In this document: piece by piece, positions 25,107 through 36,727 of the stretch
How the letters are laid out: every line of letters begins with the position of its first letter
Numbering within the stretch: the first letter of the stretch is position 1
DNA from: Sinonovacula constricta
Taxonomy: Eukaryota; Mollusca; Bivalvia; Cardiida; Solecurtidae
Assembly: GCA_007844125.1 (NCBI GenBank)
Contig: CM017561.1
Location: 35,670,862-35,734,861, forward strand
Direction of reading: 5' to 3'
DNA: 64,000 bases
Translations under genes and position numbers: made by a program
Notes under the pieces: generated by a model
What the model was told of the DNA's origin: nothing
Databases searched by the model: none
Seen by the model: only the letters and a program-made list of their open reading frames with translations

Positions 25107-27154
25107 GACATTGACTTAGTTTAGTTTAAACTTATTTTATTGCCAAGTATATACATGTTTTTTTTTACAAACCATGGTATGAGTTACAAATAAATATAGG
25201 CAAACGGGTTGAGATACAAGTTCAATAACTTAGAGACATCTCTCCCCGTACAGTACAATAATTTGCAGGTAAAATCATGGCAGGATATAATGTAAAGATG
25301 CTTGGTTTTTGTAGGCAATTAAACAGGGTTAATATAAAAAAAAAATTGGTTCATGACATTAAGAGGATGTTAGTAAATAATCATATCAAAAGTTGATCCT
25401 TGACAAAGATGTACATGTGTGTTTATGAGATGTTACAATATATTTATACGGTTAAGAGGAAGATATATGGATGTAGAAAGATAGAAGAAGCGGTGAAGAA
25501 AGACAGATATAAGAAAGACAGACATGAGATAGAATATCATGTTGGTTGGTCAGAATGTTCGGGAACATGACTTTTGAAGCGTTTTGACTGTTTTATGAAT
25601 GTTTGGACAGCATTGAAAATGGTAATATTGTCTTCGTATGATAGAGATATATTGCCGGTAAGAAGAAGGTCGGAGTTTAATGGATGAAATTTGCGTGTGT
25701 CTCTGAATAGTTGAATGCGTTGCTGTGTGTAGAGTACGCAGTGAAAAAAGTAGTGTTCTGTTGTTTCGGGAATATGACAATGTGCGCAAAGGTTATTATC
25801 TAAAATGTGGTTCATATATAAATCATGTTTTAAGTCACTACAATTATTACGTAGCCGGGTATGCATAATGGAAAGAAATCGGGGGCCGTGGTAGTAGTGC
25901 GGAGGAACTGAGGCGGACATATATCTTGACTGCAAGACAGAACGTTTGAAATAACTTATTGTTGGAGTGTCCCTTATTGCCGATGGTAAAGAATTCCACA
26001 GGTCAATTGCAGAAGGTACAAACGAATTTGCATATAGCGAAGTGCGTCTGTTTGTATTGACGAACTCATTACGATTTCTTAGACTATATGGCATTAAAAG
26101 ATCTGCGGATCGGGGAAAAAGAGCGTTGAGGTAAGGTGGTACCATATTGTGTTTTACTTTAAACATAAGTAATAGTTTTTGATATTCCCTTCTGTTACTC
26201 AGCTTTAGCCAGCCAAGTTCGTTGTAAAGCTTTTGTAAACTTACTGAACGGGTTATACCTGTAACTATTCTGCCTGCTTCAATTTGCATTTTTTCAAGTT
26301 TGTCTTTTTCATATTGTGTACAGTTATCCCAGACCACAGATGCATAATCTAAGTTTGGCCTAATTAGTGAAATATACAGCTGGTTAAGTGTTTTTCGGTT
26401 GACTTTGAACTTTAGCATCCTTAATATTCCTAAAGATTTTGCTGTTGTTGTTATTATATTATTTATATGAGTATGCCATTTACAATCGTTAGACAATGTG
26501 ACTCCTAGATGTTTATGTGAAGTGGACACATTGAGAACAGTGTTATTAAATGTAAGAGCTGGTGGGTTTGAATTGCCTATATAAAGAACTTCTGTTTTTT
26601 CGGGATTAAATGTAACTAACCACTGATCTGACCATTTCTCTATTTCGTATAAGTCGTGGTTAAGAGTATATTGTTACTCATTGAGAGATAATGATGTTGA
26701 TGCTAAAGATGTATCATCAGCAAACAGTCTTACTACACTTAAAAGATTTTCAGTTATGTCGTTAACGTATACTAAAAACAAAAGGGGTCCAAGGACAGAT
26801 CCTTGGGGTACTCCTGCAGATACGCTTCTAGAGGCAGAATAAGATTGCCCAACAATAACCTGTTGTTCTCTGTCACATAAGTAATTCGAAAGCCAAGAAA
26901 GCACTTTACCTTCAACTCCATATTGACGAAGTTTAAAAAGTAAACCTGTATGCCATACACGATCAAATGCTTTTGATATATCACAGAATATTAAACAGGT
27001 ATGATTTTTAGAGTCAAGTGATCGTACAGCCTGGTGGTATAAGTCAATTAGTTGGTAAACAGTTGAATGACCAGATAAAAAACCCGACTGTTTTTCGTAT
27101 ATTAAATTATTACTCACCAAATGGTTATATATGTACTTATATTGACATTGACTT
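25107..27154 (-). mobile_element. 5'-truncated non-LTR retrotransposon (Jockey/CR1-like) with 11-bp target duplication
   Basis: GACATTGACTT at 25107-25117 and 27144-27154 flanks a minus-strand LINE body of 25118-27143. The 5' end stops inside the reverse transcriptase, typical of incomplete target-primed reverse transcription. About 420 bp of 3' UTR follows the reading frame and includes AATAAA on the minus strand near 25140. No endonuclease domain or first ORF is present. Confidence 0.92.
25537..27142 (-). pseudogene. LINE reverse transcriptase remnant with one in-frame stop
   Basis: One frame runs from the truncated 5' end to TAA at 25537-25539, broken by a single TAA at 26674-26676. The N-terminal part has FCDISKAFDRVWHTGLL, then SAGVPQGSVLGPLLF and the catalytic LFADDTSL (FADD box). 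Past the stop come EIEKWSDQWLVTFNPEKTEV and HLGVTLSNDCKWHTHI, then a C-terminal CAHCHIPETTEHYFFHC zinc-knuckle-like motif usual in such LINEs. With no start region and an internal stop it is a dead copy, but the low decay suggests recent insertion. Confidence 0.92.
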
Positions 27155-29117
27155 GATGTCCAGACGTATGCATCATATGTGTGCGGAATATACCATGGAT
27201 ATTATTTTTTGGTGTACAATTTTAAAAAAAAAAACACATAAAAATAATAAAATCATGAAAAATAATATTAAATTAAAAAGTCCACTGATTATTAACCTGA
27301 CATTGTCCATTTTTTCCCGGAACAACTCCTCCTTTTAACTGGCAGTGGTGGATATAATAAACGACCCATAGATCAACACTTGCGTTTTAGTCACATGTTT
27401 CTTTTGAGAAAAGTGGACCTATTTGCGAGTCTTCTTGTCCCAATGTAGCATGCCTACAAGTTACGATAAAAATCACGTTCTCCATAAGAAAACAAAATCT
27501 GTGCATATGCTGTTCATTAGATTATGAAGCAGAGTTCTTTTCATACTGACACAACCCTCGTCTTTGTAGTTGTTGTCTTCGTCGTCGTCATCATTATCAT
27601 CATTAATATTGTTTCATCATCATCAGCTGCAGCAGCAGCATCATTGGTAAGTGGTACTTCAAATTATAGTAGATCTAGATATATAATTATTATATTAGCA
27701 GGATGTTTTTCATGCTGAATAGCGGTGTCCGATTTAAACCACCTTTAAACAGACAAAATGGGGATTTTTTTTTTTTCAATATCCTTTAAAAATAAATATA
27801 CTGTGTAAAATTGTGTTTTCTTAGGAAAAAAACAATACGGTCTCAATAGATAATAGTTTCAACGTTATACTAAAAGGAACACAATAAAAAAATAAGATTG
27901 ACGTCGATCTGGTTATGAGATTTATGAACATTACGTCAGAACATTACGTCAGCAACTTGTTGCGCGTTCGTGTCGTATAGTTTTACGGCGGATTAAACAG
28001 CTGGAAATAAAGAAGCGATACACAATTCATACTCCGGTCAATATTTGGAAAACGCACACAAATACCTGCGTACTATGGAGATACGTGTAATACAATTTTA
28101 TATTGTTTATACTGAAAGCTATATGTCGAGATGATCCAATAACCAAAGTGTACTGTATAAGAAACTCTTCTTGAAATATAAAATAAGATTTATTTCATTA
28201 AAGTTTAAAATGGTCATTTGCATTACATTATTATTATTATTATTATTATTATTTTACACATACAGACCAATCTACGGTTATTTTTTAATTTCAAGCTACC
28301 TTGGAAACATTCAAATCTACCTCTCTTCACAACAACAACAACAACTATAAAGCATATTTATCTTGAAATAAATCTCGTAAAACTTAAAAATGTAAACTTT
28401 ACAAATAAGGACTCTTTATATTGCATAATACTTGTACCAGTAACAAAACTCAATTTCTGTAAAATGCAGGTAGATAGAACTATATTGGAGCTAACAATTT
28501 AACATCTTCATTATATACTTTACAATTTTTTCTAAAATATATCAGGAAAATTGGCCCGTTAGGGTAATGATTTTCCGTAACAGTATATGCAGACAGTACC
28601 AATGAAATACAAGATTTAATAGTAAAACACAAATAGATCGAGTTTCAAAAATATCTCGACACCACATTGTGGGTTTAGTTCAGGTAGGTGTTCATTCTGT
28701 CAATAATTATTAATATTCCACTGAGTCTTTTCGTAATCCGCAATTTAAACTTGCCGCTATTTTTTTTTTTTTTTTTTTTTTTTTAGTTTTACCGTGATGG
28801 CATGCCTGACTCGGACAGATTCTACTAAGAAATCAAATTGTGGACAAAGCGAGGGTAAAACAGTGAACAAGAACACTTAACTATCAGTGAATCATTAAGT
28901 CAAACGTGTAAAGGCGTGTATCCGAACATTACAAAGATATAAACTCTTTTATATTTGCTAACGTCCCAGCCAACTGCGAACGCTCAAAATCGTATCTTAT
29001 AATTATTATAAATTCTCACAGAAGCACGATGGGACAGCAGCGTTTTAACGCCCGAACATTCAAAATGTCTCTAAAATATAGCAAAACAACTCAGGAAAAT
29101 ATGAAAATAAACGATTT
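27155..29117. other. Intergenic DNA with simple repeats
   Basis: Contains an (ATT)n tract near 28230-28253 and a T run near 28761-28785. Remaining reading frames are short and look non-coding. Confidence 0.5.
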
Positions 29118-29325
29118 TAGCAAGCATATATCATCGTTGGTAGCTCTCGTTGACAAAACATGAATAGAAATTCACCCCCCCCCCCCCCCTTAGCAAGCAT
29201 ATATCATCGTTGGTAGCTGTCGTTGACAAAACATGAATAAAAATTCCCCCCCCCCCCTTAAGCAAGCATATATCATCGTTGGCAGCTCTCGTTGACAAAA
29301 CATGAATAAAAATCCCCCCACCCCA
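29118..29325. repeat. Three about-70-bp tandem units ending in poly-C
   Basis: Units start TAGCAAGCATATATCATCGT (29118, 29191) and TAAGCAAGC (about 29259). Each carries TCGTTGACAAAACATGAATA and a C run of 10 or more bases. A terminal-looking CCCTGGTTCCGCCACTG follows at about 29353, which resembles the end of a hAT-like MITE. Confidence 0.85.
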
Positions 29326-30324
29326 CCCTCCACACACACACGCACTAGAAACCCTGGTTCCGCCACTGTAACGATACTGATTTTTAACGGAAACATTACA
29401 AACAGCAGCAGCAAACAAACAAACATTTCTCTGCGCTACATGTCCGCGACTGTCTTAAAATAAAATTAAACATATTTTTAACTCTTAGCCACACGTATAC
29501 CTATAGTAACAGACAATGCGGTGGTCAAAGGATTTTGAAAAAGAATATAACGTATTTATAAATGGATTTCTCTTTGACTTCTTCAAAACATCATCAACAC
29601 GTATATTATTGTATAATACATGTATATTCAAAAATGAGCACCTTTATTTAATATATATTGAGATAGGATACAGGGACAACTGTTGTACGTTTCTGTATTT
29701 TGTAAATATTGACCGATTCGTGCGCCGAGGAAAATTCCACCCACTTCTATTTGTCGAGGAAAGAATGAAATTATCATCGACGCGTAGTTTGCAGCGGCCT
29801 CTAGCGTTAAAACAAACTGGTTCCCGACTTCTAATTTATGGTTACTTTTAAAAAAGAATGAGGACGAAGTAATTATTATTATAACATAACCGTTATTATT
29901 AAGATGACACACTTTTATTTGTAGTGCTGATTGTCGTCATCATAGCAAAGTTGACATTTTCTTTTATTGAACGAAGGGTACTGAATGCAATATTGAGTTA
30001 CACTTTCTTTCAAACACAAGAACAAAGATAATATTTTCATAAGGCCACAACAGTAAGAACGTCAAATTACTATTTAACCACAATTAAAAAATTGTAAACG
30101 TATAGAATTGCAATTAAGTTTGCATAAAAACGATTGCCATTAACGTTGGTATCCTGCAGTTTGGACCAAAAATGTTTCCAAATAACAAAAAAGACTACTG
30201 TTACCTGACAATGTCCTGCAAAATGCTGTTTATTGGTGCCCCAGATCTGTGTGAAAAGCGAAGAATAATTCCTCACTCGTCATTGCAAGCATGTATTTCC
30301 TAACCGCGCCGCGCTTTACAAGTA
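29326..30324. other. Intergenic DNA, nothing firm
   Basis: A 111-codon plus-strand frame at 29516-29851 has no family resemblance and ordinary AT-rich composition. I do not call it a gene. Confidence 0.45.
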
Positions 30325-30505
30325 TCTATTTTTAAACTAAGATAACCACGTGACCACTTACTTTTAAGATCATTTTACATGAACATCCGCGTAATGAGCT
30401 CGGACGTCGATATCTATTTTTAGCTAAAATCCCCATCGTACTAATTTATAGATTTGGAAATAATGGACGTTTAAAGTGCACATTTCATGGTTTGTAATGT
30501 CTTAC
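30325..30505 (-). mobile_element. MITE family A, internal fragment
   Basis: TTTTTAAACTAAGATAACCA to GGTTTGTAATGTCTTACA matches the minus-oriented family A copy at 47592-48053 (GAGCTCGGACGTCGATATCT versus CGCTCTGACGTCGATGTCT). Both termini are missing. It sits immediately before an opposite-oriented copy. Confidence 0.65.
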
Positions 30506-30530
30506 AGGTAAGCTAACAGCCTTTACTTAA

Positions 30531-31268
30531 AGGTGGCATCTGAGAGTTTGCCTACTTTTTATATATGTAACAATATCTGTAAATAAGAACGATTGGAATT
30601 CCTGCTAAAATTAGACATAGAAGTCACAGCGAATGACCAATCGGAAACCCTCGGCTAATTCCGTCCTCTGGACAATCATCCCTCGGATGTATCTGGTGCA
30701 ATGATGCTTGCTCAAATCACGATCGTTTTGTTCGCCGGAAGTCGAAAGAATATCCCTGAAATGTAGTTCGCACAAAACATAAACAATGCCATGACAGCTG
30801 CGTGTCTGCTGCGCTGGGTAAATTAAAATTGAACTTTTTAAATTTGAAGCAGCCACAAATTGAAGTTTTACAGGCATTGTACTGTAGTGAGCTGCCATCT
30901 TTGTTTTAATGTCTGTCACAAAAGTAGTCCCATTTATGGAAATGGCCGAGGTGATCCTACTATCTACATACATCCGAGAGATGTTCGTGGATTATCCGAG
31001 GTGTTCCGATTAAGCGGAGGACGTGGATGAACTAAAATATTAATGGTCACATAGTTTTCTATTTAAAAATAGCGTGTGAAAAAATAAGTGTGCAGCGTGT
31101 CTCAGATAGGAAATCCATGTTTGTAATGACGATTGTGGCGTTATGGTTCACTTGTCAGATAGGTGTTGGACATCAATAAACTGCATTTTGCGATATCTGT
31201 TCCGTTAACAATGGTTTATTATGATGTTTAATGAAATTAGTTTTTGACCAAACTTTCGGATACCACCT
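30531..31268 (+). mobile_element. MITE family A copy with a second MITE nested in it
   Basis: TTAA at 30527-30530 and 31269-31272. The left end is AGGTGGCATCTGAGAGTTTG and the right end is CAAACTTTCGGATACCACCT, which are inverted repeats. Without the nested 376-bp element and its duplication it is about 353 bp, close to the 334-bp copy at 47225. TTAA targets suggest piggyBac- or Kolobok-type mobilisation. No coding capacity. Confidence 0.88.
30638..31013. mobile_element. MITE family B, copy 2, nested in family A
   Basis: Begins CAATCGGAAACCCTCGG and ends CCGAGGTGTTCCGATTAA, an imperfect inverted repeat. It is flanked by GCGAATGAC (30629-30637) and GCGGAGGAC (31014-31022). The unoccupied family A copy at about 47320 reads GCGGATGAC once, so the duplication is 9 bp with point changes. 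That size points to a Mutator-like or related transposase (inference). Confidence 0.88.
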
Positions 31269-31272
31269 TTAA

Positions 31273-33785
31273 ACCAAGGTATATGTTAATGCAGCAATAG
31301 TGCAAACATTCTTCAGAACAGGTTTATGATGTTGTTACATTTATTTGATATAGGCAATCTGTCGGACATTAACTTTTAAGGACAAAACGAACATGAAGGG
31401 TGCCATTGGTCGAGTAGGCAAAACCGCCGACTTGTAACTCTGACTCCTTACTTCCCTATTCCGTATTCCCGCAAGAAAAGAATTGTTTTAGTTTATACAT
31501 TAAATTTTATATTGAATGTGCTTATTTTTTTTTTTAACAATGTAGTTTTTAATAGTTACAGTAAAGTTCCTTTACATAAGTGCGGGAATAGTATTGTGGG
31601 GATTCCAGGCAAAACATTGTCGTGGCGATGGCGATCTTTCAGCGAACACTCATTGATCTAGTCTACCCTGAAAATGTTTGGGGTTTACCAAAAAAAAAAA
31701 AAAAAAAAGCTGGGTGTGACTTTGATAACCACAAAATTATTGCTCTGATAATTGTAAGATAAATAACCAAGCAGATCAGAACATTACTATATATAGCGAA
31801 CATCTGTACCATACAAGTGGACAAACGGGTTCAATAGATATTCTGAATGATGCCAAACAGGTAGAAAAATTAACAGCAGTCAACTATACTCTGAAATACA
31901 CATGTTTCGTATTTTTCCTTCTAAGTGACAAAGTAACCAGGAATGCATCGATGATATTGCTATCAAGCTATTACAACAAGTGAGTACACATACACACGCA
32001 CAGACAAAATTACCGACACATAGATTTGCACTGAACTGAATTCTAAACTGCAACCTGGAAAGCTAACCCAATACGCTAGGATTATTGTTAGCAAGTGTTG
32101 CAAATCATACTATTTAAATCAATTTTACGGACTTTTCATTGAATACCACATTCAGTTGTAACGCTACATATTACAGTTTTAATTATAAATACAAGGCGCG
32201 TGTCACTGGTTCTACCCAGCTGGCGCTGACGATGCCACATTTGTTAGCAAGTGCTTCGAAATCATATTACAGTAGACATTTAGAAGTCAAAATAATTAAA
32301 ACGTCACTAACCAACTGATCATATCGTAAATTATAAATTATTATAATATAAACCTGTATTAACATTTTAACGATGACAAAAGTGTTGATTGTTTTTCTAA
32401 TCTCAACTATATCATTGTCCATCCTATCAGCTTTCCTGCATCATTTTTAATTGGTTTTGGAAACACCTAAATGGTGACGTCACAACATACTCGGTTCCTT
32501 TTGTCGATAAGACCTCGCCAAACAGCTGCGAATTCCATTTAACGCATGCTACTTTTGTATAATTTACACTTTATTGTTGCAAGCTACACTGTCACAATGT
32601 TAATAATTGGTTCTTTTTCTCTGAAAAAGTCTAATAGAACAGCTGTTATTGCCTGCTACACTGTCGTTCCCATAAATAATGCAATGCATAAAAGGCACCG
32701 CTCTCTGGAGCGACGCCAATGAAACTAATTAAAGAAGATTTATGGCTACGATTTGACTGTTACCTTACTGATTTTTTTGCAAATGTAAATTTGTAAAGAC
32801 AGTCTATAACTCTGGTTCCGGCTTTCTTATCAACGACTCCGAGTCAAGCCCGGAATAGTTTATCCGTATCCGTAAGCTTGGTCAAAAACCTTCCAAGTTC
32901 AAGGTAAACAGATTCTGAATTGTGTTATATTTGTTTTCTGACATTAGTTGGTTGTCCTCAATTTCGCACTTTACAAATGTTGTCTATGTGTGCTTTCAGC
33001 CAGTATGATAACTTACAAAATGTTATGTTGTTCACAGAATTTACCCTTATTTGACTGAGAAATAACTACAAACATACAACTTACCTGTAGGTGGTAATTA
33101 AATTGTACACGTAATAAATTTACGCGTTCATTTTACGCAAAACCGACTAAAATAAAGCGTACTTCCAAAAAATGGAACAATATTCAATCACTTCTAATCA
33201 AAGTCAGCCACAAAACAATGAGTTCATTTGTAAATATTCATTATATGAAGACTGGTGTGGAGTTTCAGTTTTGTTTCACATAGAAAATACCGAAAGGTTT
33301 CGGTTGTGGGCCGACAAAATGTGGATATGCAGTTACCACAGAAACAATTAAAACTAGACTTCTCACTTTATGGTTTTATAAAGAAGACATACTCCAATGT
33401 ATACATGGAAAATTTATTCGTTTATGTTATTTTTTGTAAAGAAAACGTAATTTGCAAACTGTTAAAAATAAGCCTGACAAAAGTATATTATAAAGGAGTG
33501 GTATACAAATAACAAATGGCCAGGGTAGAATTAGTCCTGTATCCCAGTAAAAACAATAGTATACACATCGGTAGCGTGTTGGCATTTATTCGAAAAGAAT
33601 TAGCATACAGCTTCGCTGTTGAGAAAATGGATCTAACAAAGTTATTTTTTTGTTCTACAAATTAACAAAATAATTCCACCTTTGTTTAAGTTACTGAATT
33701 CATGCATTAATGGAATAAAAATGTATCATTTTTTCAAGACTATTGAATAGTATTTATTCTTTCTTTAACCATTGTCAAAGTCTTT
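31273..33785. other. Gene-poor DNA with a SINE-head fragment
   Basis: About 31396-31470 resembles the SINE head of the 33794 element (GGTGCCATTGGTCGAGTAGG, CCGCCGACTTGTAACTC). A poly-A run lies at about 31690-31708. Nothing else is supported. Confidence 0.45.
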
Positions 33786-33793
33786 AATGAAAG

Positions 33794-34009
33794 CTGGGGC
33801 GCCCCTGGCCCTGGACGAGCGGTTAGAGTCGCTGACTTGAAACTCCTCAGCCCCTTACCGCATGGGTTCGAGTCCCAGTTGAGGCAAGAACTTTCAAGTG
33901 GGGGAGATTTTCCAGCTAACCGGGTACTTCTACCCAGACGTAAATCTGGGATCTTCCTCCACCTCTGTGTCGGTGCGCTGTAACGAAAAAATAAAAGAAA
34001 ACAAACAAA
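33794..34009 (+). mobile_element. tRNA-derived SINE with 8-bp target duplication
   Basis: AATGAAAG at 33786-33793 and 34010-34017. The head CTGGACGAGCGGTTAGAGTC plus B box GGTTCGAGTCCC resembles a Leu/Ser-type tRNA. The body has TTTTCCAGCTAACCGGGTAC and TTCTACCCAGACG, and the tail is A-rich. This is the best-preserved copy of the family also seen at 24109 and, in part, at 2519 and 31396. Confidence 0.85.
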
Positions 34010-34017
34010 AATGAAAG

Positions 34018-34548
34018 TTACTCAACAAATACTATTAAAAAAGTGGCAATTTCAAATTAGTTTAATTTTTATTTAAGATTAAAAAACACACATCTATTGA
34101 CAGTCTTGATAATGAAGTGATACAGTATACATCTTGGTCAATACTTGTATAGTAACACGAGTTCCCATGGACGCAGAAGTTTATGAAGAAACTGATATAT
34201 AATGACAAAAAAAAAAACATCAACATAACATTTTTTTTATGCACCCACATTTGCTTAACCTCGACCTTTTAATCACAATATACGATGCATGTCCTTTAGA
34301 TTGGTTAAGAGGTATAAATAATCGATATATTCACAAGGGGAAAAAGAATTAAATGCGAATGGATGATGTCATTCCAGTTTTATGATTGACTAATGATAGA
34401 TTTAAGGTCAGAAGTAGGCTTATGTTGGTGCATTATATATAACAAATAAGCATCTTAGTGACGTGAACATGCTGACAATCTACAGACAGTGAGTAAAATG
34501 TGGCCCTTCTTGTACTAATAGTGCCTAGTAAATGGTTTGCGTTTATAG
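34018..34548. other. AT-rich DNA, nothing recognised
   Basis: No supported gene or repeat between the SINE and the inverted repeat at 34549. Confidence 0.45.
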
Positions 34549-34640
34549 GGAATAATAAGTCAGTAGCAGATATGATTATAGTTTATTCGGCAAGGGAGCC
34601 GAATAAACTATAATCATAGCTGCTACTGACTTATTATTCC
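34549..34640. repeat. Near-perfect inverted repeat, 43-bp arms, 6-nt loop
   Basis: The left arm is 34549-34591, the loop AAGGGA, and the right arm 34598-34640. The arms begin GGAATAATAAGTCAGTAGCA and differ by a single base (A/C at the 22nd position). On RNA this would fold into one long hairpin. It may be a foldback mobile element. Confidence 0.95.
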
Positions 34641-34889
34641 ATTTATCCCATCACTTTTCAATTTTAAATAACCCTTTTAAACTTTATGCATATAAATCAT
34701 ATGTTGTTGTTTTGTAATTTGTAAAAAAAATAATAACTGCTCCTTCAAAAAGTTTCTAACGGCCGAAGTACCACATAAAAAAGAGTTCCATAAGTCATTG
34801 CTGTTTTTATAAAAGTAAGTCATCAAAAAGAAAAAATATCATTTGAATTGAGAACATACAGTATATATTTTTTTATTTTTTAATATTCC

Positions 34890-35006
<117 letters not shown>

Positions 35007-35149
35007 AATATTTCGTATTTATCTGTAGAAATAAAATATGATATTCGACAGTTTGCCTATATCAAATGCATGTAACTTTTTAATATTTCTTTTTTCATAG
35101 TTTCAATTTAACCATGTAAGCTTTGTTTTATAGGATCTATAAACTTGTT

Positions 35150-35220
35150 CCGAACGTTCGAATGTTCGGATAAAAATTGATCCGAACATTCGAATGTTTC
35201 AATGAGTGAATTTTGCCAGC
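35150..35220. repeat. Palindromic CGAATGTTCGGAT cluster
   Basis: CGAATGTTCGGAT and its exact complement ATCCGAACATTCG lie 8 bp apart, next to CGAACGTTCG. The adjacent TTTTGCCAGCCCTA resembles a hAT-like MITE end read from the other strand (TAGGGCTGGC). A related cluster is at 41370-41430. Confidence 0.6.
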
Positions 35221-35354
35221 CCTACTTTTATGCCTGTTTGGAGATCAGGACATGATTGCTACATAAACCAATATTGTAGGCTAAGCAAAATACGAGTTTA
35301 AACACTAGCTCAATGGTTAGACAGTACAAAGAAAGAAAAATCGCTCTTTAAATA

Positions 35355-35670
35355 ATCTATAAATAAGCTGGATGGGGATTGCTGCTAAAACAGATATCAA
35401 CGTCACAGTGAATTACCCGGATGATGATGATAACGTGATATCAAATGTAAGTGGTCACGTGGTTTTCTTACTTTAAAAATAGCTAAATGTGCAGCGTGAC
35501 TCAGATAGCAAATACATGTCTGTATTGACGAGTGGAGTGTTATGTTTTAAATTTCGTTTAAATGAGAAACACCATTAAGCAGTATTTAGCATGATATTGT
35601 CACGCAACAAAAAAAAATATTTGGATGTTTGAGAGCAACAAAACTGGGCCCAAATTGTCGCATACCACCT
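35355..35670 (+). mobile_element. MITE family A, 5'-truncated copy
   Basis: From AAATAAGCTGGATGGGGATT through GTGCAGCGTGACTCAGATAG to the right terminus GTCGCATACCACCT it follows the 30531 and 47225 copies. The left inverted end is not recognisable. Confidence 0.78.
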
Positions 35671-36251
35671 TTTACACTAGGTTAACCTGTAGTGGTGAGT
35701 TATGGGGATTCAATAAACATATATACAAAGTCCATATAGCGTAAATGTGCTAAAAGGGAAACAAATGAAAATTAAACTTTCAACAAACCTTAAACCAATG
35801 ACACTATATATGGATTATGGATGGCCGTATGTACGTTTCCAGCGTTCATTTTAAACTGCTGTAATTATATTGTTTATACATATGAATTTTTATTTGGATT
35901 TGTTATAAAGATAGAACAAAGTTATTTAGTATTACAACACGGTGAATTTTATTACTAACATTCGTGGTCCTAAATATTATATACGTTTTTTATTCGTATT
36001 TTAAATGATTTTCAGAATATACATACTAGTTCATTGAAAATATATTAGAAGTGTTATTGAATTATTGTTATTCCGAAATGCACACGAACTCTACACTAAG
36101 GTGTTTAACATTGCATTCAATATCATATGCCACTTGTCTTCGGTACAAAATCACGGAATTTCACGGAAACTGGCGAACTGATTCGACCTCAGCTAAGTAG
36201 TTGTGTTGGTAATATATAGGTAATACTAACGTGGGTATCAGAACCCTTTTA

Positions 36252-36727
36252 TTAAAGGGGTGGTTACACTAAATACCGACCGGAAGTAGAATGTGTGACA
36301 TGGACTTTTTCTCTTTAGTAACAGTCTGTTGCTATGTTTTGGCATTAAATTTCCAATTTTGAAGGTAATCTGAACCTTTTGGTATCAAAAGGAAGCTGAA
36401 ACTATGTAGAATTAAAAGAAAGCAAAAGTCTTTAACCCCTATGCACAATAATGGACTGATCCACTTGTACAGGAAGTACATATTTCATTGAAATTTGGCG
36501 GTTACCGACTGGCAATTTGGCGGTATGCGCAGTCTATGAAGCTGAACCTTCTTACAAGTTGCAAAAGTTGCCTTATTTCTGGGTCTTTCTGATAGACAAT
36601 AAATAGCTCATTTCACCTATATATGGTTATGGGGGTCCATCATAACTTGGTCATGGTGCAATTTGTTTCCATCTTTTCGCGATTCACTATAGAATATAGA
36701 ACAAACTTATTTAGTGTCGTCTAACCT
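36252..36727 (+). repeat. 476-bp direct repeat, left copy
   Basis: Runs from TTAAAGGGGTGGTTACACTA to GTGTCGTCTAACCT. I see no base difference from 38033-38508, and the offset is 1,781 at both ends, so there is no net indel. The ends are weakly inverted (ACACTAAATA near the left; the same on the other strand at the right). TTAA occurs on both outer sides of this copy. Confidence 0.95.

Noticed and set aside
29516..29851. 111-codon plus-strand frame
   Set aside because: No similarity to a known family that I recognise, AT-driven composition, isolated.
33255..33512. 85-codon frame in gene-poor DNA
   Set aside because: Lys/Tyr/Phe-rich composition expected from AT-rich DNA; no context.
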